Assembly (NCBI RefSeq): GCF_000504245.1
Contig: NZ_KI632509.1
Location: forward strand, 5,111,502-5,175,501
Source of the DNA: Haloechinothrix halophila YIM 93223
Lineage (GTDB): Bacteria > Actinomycetota > Actinomycetes > Mycobacteriales > Pseudonocardiaceae
DNA length: 64,000 nt
Reading direction: 5' to 3'
Position 1 is the first letter of the stretch. The number at the start of each line of letters is the position of its first letter. A model generated the notes under the pieces. The model was not told the origin of the DNA and did not search any database. It saw only the letters and a list, made by a program, of their open reading frames with translations. A program made the translations under genes and the position numbers. Positions 8,086-19,160 of this stretch are shown here, in pieces.

Positions 8086-8374
8086 AGCACCGCATCAAGA
8101 AGCCCTACCTACATCCAGACTCCTCTCCACGCTCGTGGCGCACTGTTGATCAACTTCCCCCACGCTGTGACCATCACAATCGGATGAAAAGGACGAACTC
8201 CTGACACAACGCGCGGGTAGTTGATCAACAACGACAACCCGAGCAAAACAACGCCATCTGCGAGTGCCGCCCGCGGGCAGAGCACACTGCGAAAGCTGAC
8301 GACCAGGGCCATCACAACCACGCCCGACACGTGCCTCACTCCCCCGGGCGGCATCGCCACGACACACCCACTGA
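8086..8374. other. Non-coding gap between intron and furA with two GTTGATCAAC palindromes
   Basis: I see no convincing gene here; an 83-codon minus-strand frame has no known features. The perfect 10-base palindrome GTTGATCAAC occurs at 8145-8154 and again at 8220-8229. The minus-strand side of this gap is the 5' exon of the intron. Confidence 0.5.
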
Positions 8375-8406
8375 TTCTTGACTAATTCAAGAAAACGAAC
8401 CATACT
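8375..8406 (+). promoter_or_regulatory. furA promoter with FurA box
   Basis: The inverted repeat TTCTTGACTAATTCAAGAA (8375-8393; 7-base arms, 5-base centre) closely resembles the known M. tuberculosis FurA box. It overlaps a -35 TTGACT (8379-8384), with a -10 CATACT at 8401-8406. Transcription would start at about 8412-8414, at the furA GTG codon itself, predicting a leaderless mRNA. Confidence 0.8.
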
Positions 8407-8413
8407 TCGGAGC

Positions 8414-11105
<2,692 letters not shown>

Positions 11106-11118
11106 TTCCCGCCTGATC

Positions 11119-11160
11119 ACGAGTCCGGCCCGGTCGCACCAGCGACCGGGCCGGACTCGT
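11119..11160. terminator. Strong hairpin terminator after katG
   Basis: A perfect 19-base stem (11119-11137 with 11142-11160) and an ACCA loop. It starts 14 bases after the katG stop and can also serve the convergent SGNH hydrolase gene. Confidence 0.9.
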
Positions 11161-11250
11161 CTCGTCAGCCGTTCGGAGCGCCGACGCGGCGAAACACACG
11201 AGGTTCGTTCGCGGGCGGCGATCCGCAACAGCGACGCTCGGGCCGATGTG

Positions 11251-12078
11251 TCAGCCCATGATGTCGCGGATCAGCGGCTTGAAGCCGTCCTTGTAGCCCT
11301 CTGGGCTCGGGTGGTAAGCGTCAGCGGCGTTGAGCTCCATCTTGCCGTTGACGTAGGGGAGGTCGGCGCACATGTCGTGGCCGGTGAACTGCTCGATGAC
11401 ACTGACGTGGGTGAAGCCCGCCGCCGCGCTGCGGTCGGCGATCGCGGCGTCGAGGTTGTCCGCGACCCCGTTGAGCGCTTCGGCTTCCTTCGCGGTGCTG
11501 CCATCGGCGTCGGGGCAGGAGATGTCGTCGCCGAAGAAGCGCGGGTAGCCGATCGTCATCACCGTCGCGTTCGGGGCGGCGTCGTTGATCGCCGCGTACG
11601 CCTTGTCGAGCTTGGCGGGCAGTTCCTCCTCGATCTTGCGATTGACGTCGTCCACCGTCGCCAGGCACTTGGCCTCGTCCCAGTGGTTCATGCAGTTGAG
11701 GATGAGGTCGGCGAACCCGATGTCGTTGCCACCGATACTCACCGTCACCCAGTCGGTCTCAGCGGACAGCGATGTCACCTGAGCGTTGACGATGTCACCA
11801 GTCTCCGCACCCTGACAGGCGGGAAAACTCAGCGTCGTGTCGGCCCGTTCCTCGGCGATCATCGGGCCGTAGGCTTTGCTGCTGCGATAACAGGACAGGC
11901 TGAGGTCAGGCAGCCGGGTGCCGTTACCCGAGGCCGCCGAGTCGCCCATCGCTACGTACTCCTCGCTGCTCGCACCGTGCGCCGGAGCCGCCGCGAGCGC
12001 CACGGTCGCCGCCGCGACCGCCCCGACCATGGCGCCGATGACCGTCTTGCTCCGCCACGTCCCAAACCTGCTGACCAC
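11251..12078 (-). CDS. Secreted SGNH/GDSL hydrolase
   Basis: A 275-residue exported esterase/lipase. It has an N-terminal signal peptide (basic start, hydrophobic TVIGAMVGAVAAATVALAA, cleavage near APAHGA). The GDS nucleophile block EYVAMGDSAASG follows, then SIGGNDIGF (oxyanion Gly/Asn) and the C-terminal DAYHPSPEGY with the catalytic Asp-x-x-His. Several Cys pairs suggest disulfides outside the cell. I chose the GTG at 12078, which has a GGGAG site; an ATG at 12117 has none. The family hydrolyses ester bonds in lipids or polysaccharide acetates. It stands alone. Confidence 0.88.
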   Translation of the reverse strand: MVSRFGTWRSKTVIGAMVGAVAAATVALAAAPAHGASSEEYVAMGDSAASGNGTRLPDLSLSCYRSSKAYGPMIAEERADTTLSFPACQGAETGDIVNAQVTSLSAETDWVTVSIGGNDIGFADLILNCMNHWDEAKCLATVDDVNRKIEEELPAKLDKAYAAINDAAPNATVMTIGYPRFFGDDISCPDADGSTAKEAEALNGVADNLDAAIADRSAAAGFTHVSVIEQFTGHDMCADLPYVNGKMELNAADAYHPSPEGYKDGFKPLIRDIMG

Positions 12079-12357
12079 GCTGTCTCCCTTCGACGCGAAT
12101 GACTGACTCGTTCTCATGGAACGGCAGGTGAGCCGGTCACGGAACTGGCGGTCGAGCCAATCTTCACACCTCTGATTTGTGATCGGTCATATCCGGACGC
12201 CGGTCTGACTATCCGGTTGATCACATCGGATCAATGTCACAACGTGGCGCGGTAGACCTTCACGTGGCGGTAGGGTTCGCGTTGTTCGCGTGAGCCCCAG
12301 TGGTGCGGCTCCGCTGTCTCCCTTTTCTGCACCCCGTTCTCGATGTGAAAGAAGCTG

Positions 12358-13848
12358 ATGTCGTTTCCTGCCGCGTTGCGCCCGAAACTCGCCCGTCCTG
12401 CCTGGTTGTCGCCGCGTGTGTTGCGGACTGAGGTGCTGGCGGGGCTGGTGGTCGCGCTCGCGCTGATCCCGGAAGCGGTGTCGTTCTCGATCATCGCCGG
12501 GGTCGATCCCCGGCTGGGGCTGTTCGCGTCGTTCACGATGGCGGTCACCATCGCCTTCACCGGCGGCCGACCCGCGATGATCTCCGCGGCGACCGGAGCC
12601 ATAGCCCTCGTGCTCGCCCCACTGGTGCGCGAACACGGCGTGGAGTATCTGCTCGCCACCGTCGTCCTCGGCGGCGTCCTGCAGGTGCTACTCGCCGCCG
12701 GTGGCGTCGCCAGGCTGATGCGGTTCCTGCCGCGCAGCGTGATGGTGGGTTTCGTCAACGCCCTGGCGATCCTGATCTTCCTCGCGCAACTGCCCTACCT
12801 GATCGACGTGCCGTGGCCGGTGTACGCGCTACTCGCCGTCGGGCTGGTCATCATGGTCGGCCTGCCCAAGCTGACCAGCGCGATCCCCGCGCCACTGGTC
12901 GCGATCGCCGTGCTCACCACGTTCACCGTCGCGGCGGGAGTCGCGGTGCCCACTGTCGGCGACGAAGGCGCACTCCCGGACAGCCTGCCCATCCTCGGCG
13001 TGCCCGCCGTGCCAGTCACGCTAGAGACGCTGACGATCATCGCGCCCTACGCGCTCGCGATGGCGCTGGTCGGGCTGATGGAATCGCTCATGACCGCCAA
13101 ACTCGTCGACGGCATCACCGACACCCACTCCGACAAGACCCGCGAGTCCTGGGGCCAAGGCATCGCCAACATCGTCACCGGCTTCTTCGGCGGCATGGGC
13201 GGCTGCGCCATGATCGGCCAAACCATGATCAACGTGAAGTCCGGCGCCCGCACGCGGCTCTCGACGTTCCTCTCCGGCGTGTTCCTGCTGGTACTCGTCG
13301 TCAGCCTCGGCCACGTCGTCGCGCTCATCCCCATGGCAGCGCTGGTCGGCGTCATGATCATGGTCGCGGTCGCCACCTTCGACTGGCACAGCATCCAGCC
13401 CGCCACACTGCGGCGCATGCCCAAAAGCGAAACCACGGTGATGATCTCGACCGTCGCGGTCACCGTCGCCACCCACAACCTCGCCATCGGCGTCACCGTC
13501 GGCGTGCTCGTCGCGATGGTGCTCTTCGCACGCCGCGTCGCCCACCTGGTCACCGTCGACAGCGTGCTCGACCCCGACGGCAGCACCACGATCTACCGCG
13601 TCACCGGGCAACTGTTCTTCGCCTCAAGCAACGACCTAGTCTTCCAGTTCGACTACGCCAACGACCCCGGCAACATCATCATCGACCTCTCCGACGCCAC
13701 CATCTGGGACGCCTCCACCGTCGCCGCGCTCGACGCCATCACCCACAAATACGAGACACGCGGCGCCACCGTCACCATCACCGGCATGGACCACACCAGC
13801 CGCGAACGCCACCAAGCCCTCGCCGGAACGCTCTCCAGCGGCCACTGA
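12358..13848 (+). CDS. SulP-family anion transporter with STAS domain
   Basis: A 496-residue inner-membrane protein with about 10-12 hydrophobic segments. The SulP signature is near the N-terminus (GLVVALALIPEAVSFSIIAGVDPRLGLFAS). The conserved NIVTGFFGGMGGCAMIGQTMINVKSGARTRLSTF block is at mid-length. A C-terminal STAS domain (VTGQLFFASSNDLVF...IIIDLSDATIWDASTVAAL) starts near residue 410. Family members move sulfate, bicarbonate or similar anions. The region upstream (12079-12357) is non-coding; I see only TGTGATC/GATCACA half-repeats there. It ends next to palindromic repeat copy 1. Confidence 0.92.
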   Translation: MSFPAALRPKLARPAWLSPRVLRTEVLAGLVVALALIPEAVSFSIIAGVDPRLGLFASFTMAVTIAFTGGRPAMISAATGAIALVLAPLVREHGVEYLLATVVLGGVLQVLLAAGGVARLMRFLPRSVMVGFVNALAILIFLAQLPYLIDVPWPVYALLAVGLVIMVGLPKLTSAIPAPLVAIAVLTTFTVAAGVAVPTVGDEGALPDSLPILGVPAVPVTLETLTIIAPYALAMALVGLMESLMTAKLVDGITDTHSDKTRESWGQGIANIVTGFFGGMGGCAMIGQTMINVKSGARTRLSTFLSGVFLLVLVVSLGHVVALIPMAALVGVMIMVAVATFDWHSIQPATLRRMPKSETTVMISTVAVTVATHNLAIGVTVGVLVAMVLFARRVAHLVTVDSVLDPDGSTTIYRVTGQLFFASSNDLVFQFDYANDPGNIIIDLSDATIWDASTVAALDAITHKYETRGATVTITGMDHTSRERHQALAGTLSSGH

Positions 13849-13901
13849 CGGCGTGCGGTCTGGGCGCGGATGGTGTCCAGACGGACGCGACGCGCAGCGT
13901 G

Positions 13902-13953
13902 TGGATCTTGAGGCGTTGTGGTGATACGGATCGCCGAAACGCCTCAAGATCCA
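13902..13953. repeat. Palindromic repeat, copy 1
   Basis: 16-base arms TGGATCTTGAGGCGTT (13902-13917) and its complement (13938-13953) enclose a 20-base centre containing GTGGTGATACGGATCGCCG. Two more copies lie at 33263-33327 and 36448-36501. Here it sits at the convergent end of the SulP gene and the MpaB-like gene, whose stop codon (13944-13946) is inside the right arm. Confidence 0.85.
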
Positions 13954-14951
13954 GTCTGTGCCGGGCCAGTGTGCGCCGCGTTCCGCTTCGCCCGTGCGAT
14001 ATCGCGTATCGCCGCGCTGCCGTAGCGCTGCCGCGCCTCGCTTGGCGTGACGATCTCGTCGCGCAGCGGCGGACGACCGCGCAGCGCGTTCTCCCACACC
14101 GGTCGAATCGACGGGGCGACGATGTCTGCGAGGCGCAGGCGGATCGGCAATGGCCTGGTGGACGCCATGGCCGCCTTCATAGCGGGCACAATCGCCGCGT
14201 CGGTCACCCGGCTCTGGTCGAGGCCGCTCAGGCAGCGCATCCAGCGCGGGAGCGTGGCGATGACGGCTGGACTCAACCGGCGGGCAGCCAACGCCACCAA
14301 CCGATTCGTTGTGTCATACGGCGGATAGAGGATCTGGCGCGCGACACGGTCGGCGTTTTCGGACCAGCACAGCCGCGGCCGTTGCTCGGCGAAGTACTGC
14401 CGGACGCCGTCTCTGCTGGTCGGCACCGTGGCGGGGTCGCAGGTCTGCAGTTCGGCGGCGATCACGCAGTCGGCCCAGTAGCGGTCCTCATCGGCCGGGC
14501 TGAGCGGACCAGGACCGTACTTCTCGTAGCACTTCAACACGGAGTGCCAGCCGGTCAGGTGAATCCACAGCTGGCTGTCCGGGTCGTTGGCGCTGTACCG
14601 CCTGCCGCTGATCGGCTCGCTGCCGGTGGCGCGGGCGTGGACCTTCTGGAGCACCTCGGACGACTCGATCGCGGCACGACTGTCACCGATCGCGACGATG
14701 GTGAAGTACGTCAGCGTGCTGTCCAAGCGTCCCATCGGGTCGGTGTAGATGCCCTGAGTGTCGCTGACGGCCGCCGTCAGGAACGGATCGAACGCCTCCA
14801 CCGCGATGGATCGTTGGAACCCGAGCAGGGCCGTCGGACTGGTCCATACCCGCCACGTGGGTGAGTCCGGCCCGAAGAACCCGTGGTCCTCGCGTGCGCG
14901 GTCACCATCGAACGGCCAGCCCCGGTTCGCGAGCATCCGTCGCTCAGACAT
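13944..14951 (-). CDS. MpaB/rubber-oxygenase-type (DUF2236) protein
   Basis: A 335-residue protein of the ER-bound oxygenase mpaB/Lcp-type fold. It has the early block FGPDSPTWRVWTSPTALLGFQRSIAVEAF, DTQGIYTDPMGRL, and the helix SQLWIHLTGWHSVLKCYEKYG, which in this family bears heme-binding residues. The family includes latex-clearing protein and fungal MpaB, but most bacterial members have unknown substrates. It lies 12 bases behind a tetR gene on the same strand, so the two are one transcript. The stop codon lies inside a palindromic repeat. Confidence 0.8.
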   Translation of the reverse strand: MSERRMLANRGWPFDGDRAREDHGFFGPDSPTWRVWTSPTALLGFQRSIAVEAFDPFLTAAVSDTQGIYTDPMGRLDSTLTYFTIVAIGDSRAAIESSEVLQKVHARATGSEPISGRRYSANDPDSQLWIHLTGWHSVLKCYEKYGPGPLSPADEDRYWADCVIAAELQTCDPATVPTSRDGVRQYFAEQRPRLCWSENADRVARQILYPPYDTTNRLVALAARRLSPAVIATLPRWMRCLSGLDQSRVTDAAIVPAMKAAMASTRPLPIRLRLADIVAPSIRPVWENALRGRPPLRDEIVTPSEARQRYGSAAIRDIARAKRNAAHTGPAQTGS

Positions 14952-14963
14952 CCGTCGTCCTCC

Positions 14964-15593
14964 TCACGCCACGCTGAACGCGCGGCAGATCATCCGGCCG
15001 TAGAGTTCGCCGAGCTCCTGCGTCGTCCAGTCATCGGGTTGGTCGAGCAGTGACCGCCCCGCCGCTTCGCAGGAGGACATGAACAGTTCGACCAGCACCG
15101 GAAGCTTGTGGTCCAGATCGGTGACGCCCCACCACGCGGTCAGCGCGGGACGCAGCCACTGAGTCGCACTCTCGGCCATCTCCCGCCGTGCCCGCTGGAA
15201 CTTGTCGGCCACAGCGGGGTCGGGGGCGGCGCTGAACAGCAGTCGCCACGCATCGGGCCAGTCGGCCACAACGTCGAGAAACGCCTGGTAGCCGCGCACG
15301 AATACCGCTTCAGGGTCGTCGCCACGCGCGCTGTGCAGCGCGGCGAGCGCGCTGGCGAGCAACCGCTCCCCCTCGCGTTCGACCAGCGCCTCGATCAACG
15401 CGACCCGATCCCGGAAGCACGAGTAAACGACCGGACGGGTGACACCGAGGTGCTGGGCGACGGCGCCAATCGTCACGGCACCGACGCCGGACTTGACGGC
15501 GATGGCCAGCGCGGCGTCGAGCACCTCGGGACGGCGGCGTTCCGGCCCGAGGTGCGCGGCACGTACCCGCCCTGTCCGCACGGCATCGGTCAT
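14964..15593 (-). CDS. TetR-family regulator
   Basis: A 209-residue regulator. The helix-turn-helix region AALAIAVKSGVGAVTIGAVAQHLGVTRPVVYSCFRDR is followed by a WHG-type effector domain. I chose the ATG at 15593 (MTDAVRTG), because longer forms would run across the operator. It is divergent from the secreted lipase and upstream of the MpaB-like gene. The 12-base inverted repeats in the gap suggest that it represses both directions. Inducer unknown; a fatty acid or ester would fit the lipase. Confidence 0.87.
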   Translation of the reverse strand: MTDAVRTGRVRAAHLGPERRRPEVLDAALAIAVKSGVGAVTIGAVAQHLGVTRPVVYSCFRDRVALIEALVEREGERLLASALAALHSARGDDPEAVFVRGYQAFLDVVADWPDAWRLLFSAAPDPAVADKFQRARREMAESATQWLRPALTAWWGVTDLDHKLPVLVELFMSSCEAAGRSLLDQPDDWTTQELGELYGRMICRAFSVA

Positions 15594-15602
15594 GCCATCA
15601 AC

Positions 15603-15645
15603 GTTACTACAGAGATGTAGGAATTTCCTTCTCCTCTGTAGTAAC
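15603..15645. promoter_or_regulatory. TetR operator: 12-base inverted repeats
   Basis: GTTACTACAGAG (15603-15614) and its exact complement CTCTGTAGTAAC (15634-15645) are separated by 19 bases. They lie between the tetR start (15593) and the lipase start (15691). This suggests either two half sites or two TetR dimers sharing a motif. Confidence 0.75.
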
Positions 15646-15690
15646 ATCCTCCCACATTCAGCCCGTTGGCCTGATGACCAGGGAGTTCCG

Positions 15691-16533
15691 ATGCGCCATA
15701 CCGTCGTCGCCGTACTCACGTTCGCGTTACTCGGCGTATTCGCCGTGCCCGCGAGCGCGGCACCGTCCGCCGGCTACAACGACTGGTCATGCCAACCCTC
15801 GGCGGATCATCCACGGCCAGTGGTGCTCATCCACGGTCTCGGCGGCAACGGCCAGGGCAACTGGGGCTATCACGGTCCGAAGCTGGCCGACGCCGGGTAC
15901 TGCGCCTTCTCGTTCACCTACGGCCAGCAGTTCCCCGGCGCGCCCGGCGGCACCCGGCCGGTGAAGGAGTCCGCACAGGAAGTGGGTGCGTTCATCGAGA
16001 AGGTGCTGGCCGCGACCGGCAGCGCCAAGGTCGACCTCGTCGGGCACTCCGAGGGCGGCTTCCTGTCGCTGTACGTGCCGAAGGTCGCGGGCTACGCGCC
16101 CCAGGTCAGCACCGTGGTCGCCCTGGCGCCGCCGACTCACGGCACGACGGTCAGCGGGCTGGTCACCGTCGGTCAGTTGCTCGGCGGCCAGGACTTCATC
16201 GACCTGCTCACCGAGGGTGTGATGTGCTACGCCTGCAGCGACCTCGTGGTCGGCGGCGAAGCGGTCGGTGAGCTCACCGACGGCCCAATCGCGCAGCAGG
16301 GCGTCGACTACACCATCATCGCCACGCGCTACGACGTCATCGTCACGCCCCCATCGACGTCGTTCGTCCCCGAGCCCGGCGTGGACAACCAGTACGTCCA
16401 GGACACTTGCGCGCTCGATGCGGTCGGCCACGCGGGTCTCGCCTTCGATCCCACCGTGACGCAGCTGATCACCAACGCACTCGACCCGAGCACCGCGGTC
16501 GATGTCCGGTGCGGCTTCGGCCCGCCGGTCTGA
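15691..16533 (+). CDS. Secreted lipase (EstA/lipase class 2-like alpha/beta hydrolase)
   Basis: A 280-residue exported lipase. The signal peptide is MRHTVVAVLTFALLGVFAVPASA. VVLIHGLGGNG forms the oxyanion loop and VGHSEGG contains the Ser120 nucleophile. The acid and the base lie in the YDVIV and AVGHAG regions. Cys residues in the N- and C-terminal parts suggest disulfides. The start has AGGGAG before the ATG. It probably hydrolyses triacylglycerols outside the cell. It is divergent from tetR with a shared operator, so it is likely induced. Confidence 0.9.
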   Translation: MRHTVVAVLTFALLGVFAVPASAAPSAGYNDWSCQPSADHPRPVVLIHGLGGNGQGNWGYHGPKLADAGYCAFSFTYGQQFPGAPGGTRPVKESAQEVGAFIEKVLAATGSAKVDLVGHSEGGFLSLYVPKVAGYAPQVSTVVALAPPTHGTTVSGLVTVGQLLGGQDFIDLLTEGVMCYACSDLVVGGEAVGELTDGPIAQQGVDYTIIATRYDVIVTPPSTSFVPEPGVDNQYVQDTCALDAVGHAGLAFDPTVTQLITNALDPSTAVDVRCGFGPPV

Positions 16534-16598
16534 ACAAGCAACATCCGCGAAGAGGCACCGCGAGGTCCCTGATCAGCACGGCACGAGCGCCGACGCCA

Positions 16599-17402
16599 TC
16601 ACAACCCCGCTGACCGCCTGGCGCGGATCACCACGGCCGTCGCCACCGACGCGTGCTGTTCGGCGGGGATGAGCTTGCGCATCAGCTCGATGACCTCATC
16701 GGAGAACAGCGGGTAGAGCGCGCAGTCGTCGATGCTCAACGGCTGGTGGTCGCGGACGTCGACGTCGACGAAACCGACCCGCTCCAGCTTGTGGACGAAG
16801 TCGGCCTCCTCGAGCGCGCCCGCGACGCAGCCCGCCCACGCCGCTGGTTGCGTCAGAATCTCTGGCGGTAGGTCCTCCTGCTCGACGGTCAGGTCCGAGA
16901 CACACAGCTCGCCGCCCGGACGCAGCACCCGGGCGCATTCAGCCATCACCCGCGTCTTGCGTGGTGACAGGTTGACGACGCCGTTGGAGATGATCACGTC
17001 CACGCTGGCGTCAGGCAGCGGTATCGCCTCCAACTCGCCTTCGGTCGGCTCGATGGTGTCCACCCCGGCCTCGCGCGCGGCTTCCTCCGTGCGCTGCAAC
17101 ATCTCGGGCAGGAAGTCCAGCGCGATTACCCGCCCGGTCGACCCGGTACGCCGCGCGGCGAGGATGCTGTCGATCCCGCCGCCACAGCCGAGATCCAAGA
17201 CGACGTCACCGGGCCGGATCTCGGCATGCCGCAGGTGGTTCGCGACACCGAGCGCGCGCCGGATCGCCGAGTCAGGCACCTGCGCCAGCTCGTCGTCGCT
17301 GTAGAGCTTGCGCGCCACCGCCTCCGTGGTCGGCGGGACGTGGCGGTAGGCCGCTCGCACCAGGTCTTTCACCTCGGCCGTGTGCATCAGGTCGCGGGTC
17401 AT
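16599..17402 (-). CDS. SAM-dependent methyltransferase, ArsM-like
   Basis: A 267-residue class I methyltransferase. The SAM site is VVLDLGCGGGIDS (67-79), the acidic loop is VIALDF, and RVLRPGGELCVSD is the post-motif. Cys73, Cys156, Cys167 and especially Cys192 (in WAGCVAGALEE) match the region where arsenite methyltransferases hold a catalytic Cys. An arsenic or thiol-linked role is therefore possible, but the three-Cys ArsM set is not proven. It overlaps the anti-sigma gene by ATGA and is third in the sigma operon. The C-terminal third is unusual and ends in a basic tail. Confidence 0.8.
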   Translation of the reverse strand: MTRDLMHTAEVKDLVRAAYRHVPPTTEAVARKLYSDDELAQVPDSAIRRALGVANHLRHAEIRPGDVVLDLGCGGGIDSILAARRTGSTGRVIALDFLPEMLQRTEEAAREAGVDTIEPTEGELEAIPLPDASVDVIISNGVVNLSPRKTRVMAECARVLRPGGELCVSDLTVEQEDLPPEILTQPAAWAGCVAGALEEADFVHKLERVGFVDVDVRDHQPLSIDDCALYPLFSDEVIELMRKLIPAEQHASVATAVVIRARRSAGL

Positions 17403-17629
17403 CGCTCCAACTCCTCCAACGTGTGCCGCAGCCGTCGCAGCACGTCATCCGGCACGTCTTCCTCCCCTGCGTCCGCCAGCGTGCGGCGCAGTTCCCGCGC
17501 GAACTCCAGCTCGCCGCAGCACCGCCTGCACCGGGCGAGGTGGGTTTCGATCGCGGCTCGCTCCCCCGCGTCGACGACGTCGTCGATGTACTCCCACAGC
17601 TGGCGCACCGCCTCAGCGCAACTAATCAT
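17399..17629 (-). CDS. RsrA-like zinc-binding anti-sigma factor
   Basis: A 76-residue protein with Cys4, His30, Cys34 and Cys37. This gives C-x25-H-x3-C-x2-C, the same spacing as the redox-sensing zinc anti-sigma factor RsrA (Cys11, His37, Cys41, Cys44). There is no membrane segment, so it should be cytosolic. Oxidation of the zinc thiolates would release the sigma factor. The ATG at 17629 overlaps the sigma stop (ATGA) and its own stop overlaps the methyltransferase start (ATGA), so all three are coupled. Confidence 0.87.
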   Translation of the reverse strand: MISCAEAVRQLWEYIDDVVDAGERAAIETHLARCRRCCGELEFARELRRTLADAGEEDVPDDVLRRLRHTLEELER

Positions 17630-18222
17630 CGGGCCCCCTCCCGCAGCAGATCGTGTTCCGTGGCGTAGCGCCACATTTGCTGCTCAAACGCCTTTCTACC
17701 CCGGTGCAGCCGCGCCAGCACGGTGCCGAGCGGCGTATCCAGCATCTCGGCGACCTCGCGCGTGCGGAACTCGTGCATGTACACCAGCACGACCGGGATG
17801 CGGTATAGCTCGGGCAGCCGCAGCAGCACCTGCCGCACGTCGTCGATGCTGAACTCGGCGAGAAAATCGAGGTGCAGCGAGTCCGAGTACGGGAACGGGT
17901 CCTCGTAGGCGATCGTGCGGTACAGCGAGAACTCTTCCAGCGCGTCGAGGTCGACGTCCTCCTGGCTGCGTGCCCTGCCCCGGAGCCGGTCCCGGCAGCA
18001 GTTGACCAGGATCCGCACCAGCCACGAGGGTGCCGCCGACTCGTCACGGAGCTGGTCAACGTGCTGGTACGCCTTGAGCAGGCAGTCCTGCACCGCGTCC
18101 TCAGCGTCGTCGCCAACGATGCGCCGTGCGATCCGGTACAGCCGGGGCAGTTGCTGACGCGCGACATCGCGGAACAGCGCTACCCGAGCCGCATGAGGCT
18201 CCGCCGCGCACACTGCGTCCAT
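17626..18222 (-). CDS. ECF sigma factor (SigR-like)
   Basis: A 198-residue ECF sigma factor. Region 2 reads LYRIARRIVGDDAEDAVQDCLLKAYQHVDQ. Region 4 reads VRQVLLRLPELYRIPVVLVYMHEFRTREVAEMLDTPLGTVLARLHRGRKAF. An AAGGGA site precedes the ATG. Paired with an RsrA-like anti-sigma, it probably responds to thiol oxidation. Its target promoters cannot be read here; I searched the 160-base divergent gap and did not find a convincing SigR-type GGGAAT-N18-GTT pair. Confidence 0.92.
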   Translation of the reverse strand: MDAVCAAEPHAARVALFRDVARQQLPRLYRIARRIVGDDAEDAVQDCLLKAYQHVDQLRDESAAPSWLVRILVNCCRDRLRGRARSQEDVDLDALEEFSLYRTIAYEDPFPYSDSLHLDFLAEFSIDDVRQVLLRLPELYRIPVVLVYMHEFRTREVAEMLDTPLGTVLARLHRGRKAFEQQMWRYATEHDLLREGAR

Positions 18223-18381
18223 GTCCCTTCAGACGTCGGCACACCCCCTCCTTAATGCACTCGTTCGCACATTCCCGCGCACTAGTTTCACTTCGTACCC
18301 AAACGGCGCAACTATGCAATAACCCGGCGAACCATGGCCGTCTTTCATCGCAGACACCATTCCTGCGACCGGGAGGCAGCC

Positions 18382-19149
18382 ATGACCACCGCGATCGACA
18401 CCGAACAGCTCGAAGCCAAGGTGCGCCGGATGTACCGGGACGTCGCCGAGCACCCGGAAGGCGCCTACCACTTCGAAACGGGACGCCCGCTCACCGAACG
18501 ACTCGGCTATGACCCCGACCTGCTCGACCGGATTCCGCAGGCGGCGCTCGACTCGTTCGCCGGAGTCGGGCACTTCTTCGACCTCGCCGCGCTGACCGAC
18601 GGCGAGCGGGTCTTCGACCTCGGCAGCGGCTCCGGCACGGATTCGTTCCTCGCGGGCGCGCTGGTCGGGCCAACGGGTCTCGTCGTCGGCGTCGACTTCA
18701 CCCCGGAACAGCTCAGCAAAGCGCGCCGGCTCGCCAGCGAGGCAGGCGTCGACGACCACGTGCAGTTCCGGCACGGCCGCGTCGACTCACTGCCAGGCCC
18801 GGATGGCGGCGCGGACTGCGTGATCTCCAACGGCGTCATCAACCTGATCCCCGACAAGGCGGCGGTGTTCCGCGAGGTCGCCAGGGTCCTGCGCCCCGGA
18901 GGCAGGCTGGCGATCGCCGACATCGTCACCGAGCGACAGCTCGCTTCGGAGATCGTATGCGACGTCGACCTCTGGGCGTCCTGCATCGGTGGCGCCGCGC
19001 AGGAATCCGCCTACCGGCAGGCGATCGAGGACGCCGGGCTGCGTATCCAGCGGGTGCACAGCAACCCCTACGAGTTCCTGTCCAGCGGTGCCCGCAACGC
19101 CACCACCACCTACGGCGTCAAGAGCATCTCCCTGCTCGCGACCAAGTAA
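18382..19149 (+). CDS. SAM-dependent methyltransferase, ArsM/UbiE-like
   Basis: A 255-residue class I methyltransferase, distinct from the one on the other strand. The SAM motif is VFDLGSGSGTDSFLAG (78-92), followed by VVGVDFTPEQL. The post-motif is RVLRPGGRLAIADIVTE. Cys146, Cys193 and Cys201 (ASCIGGAAQ) fall near the ArsM catalytic Cys positions. The ATG at 18382 has a GGGAGG site. It is followed 11 bases later by an OsmC-family gene and faces the ECF sigma operon, so it may be a target of that sigma factor. Confidence 0.82.
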   Translation: MTTAIDTEQLEAKVRRMYRDVAEHPEGAYHFETGRPLTERLGYDPDLLDRIPQAALDSFAGVGHFFDLAALTDGERVFDLGSGSGTDSFLAGALVGPTGLVVGVDFTPEQLSKARRLASEAGVDDHVQFRHGRVDSLPGPDGGADCVISNGVINLIPDKAAVFREVARVLRPGGRLAIADIVTERQLASEIVCDVDLWASCIGGAAQESAYRQAIEDAGLRIQRVHSNPYEFLSSGARNATTTYGVKSISLLATK

Positions 19150-19160
19150 GAGGAGTCATC

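Noticed and set aside
12118-12357. Riboswitch or regulator site before the SulP gene
   Set aside because: Only short TGTGATC/GATCACA half-repeats far apart; not enough to support a call.
12813-14864. A 683-codon plus-strand frame across the SulP end and the MpaB-like gene
   Set aside because: Runs through two real genes and a palindromic repeat; sequence is Arg/His-rich as expected for a wrong frame.
18223-18381. A SigR-type promoter in the gap between the sigma gene and the methyltransferase
   Set aside because: A GGGAAT is present on the minus strand but without a GTT at the right distance, so I do not claim it.
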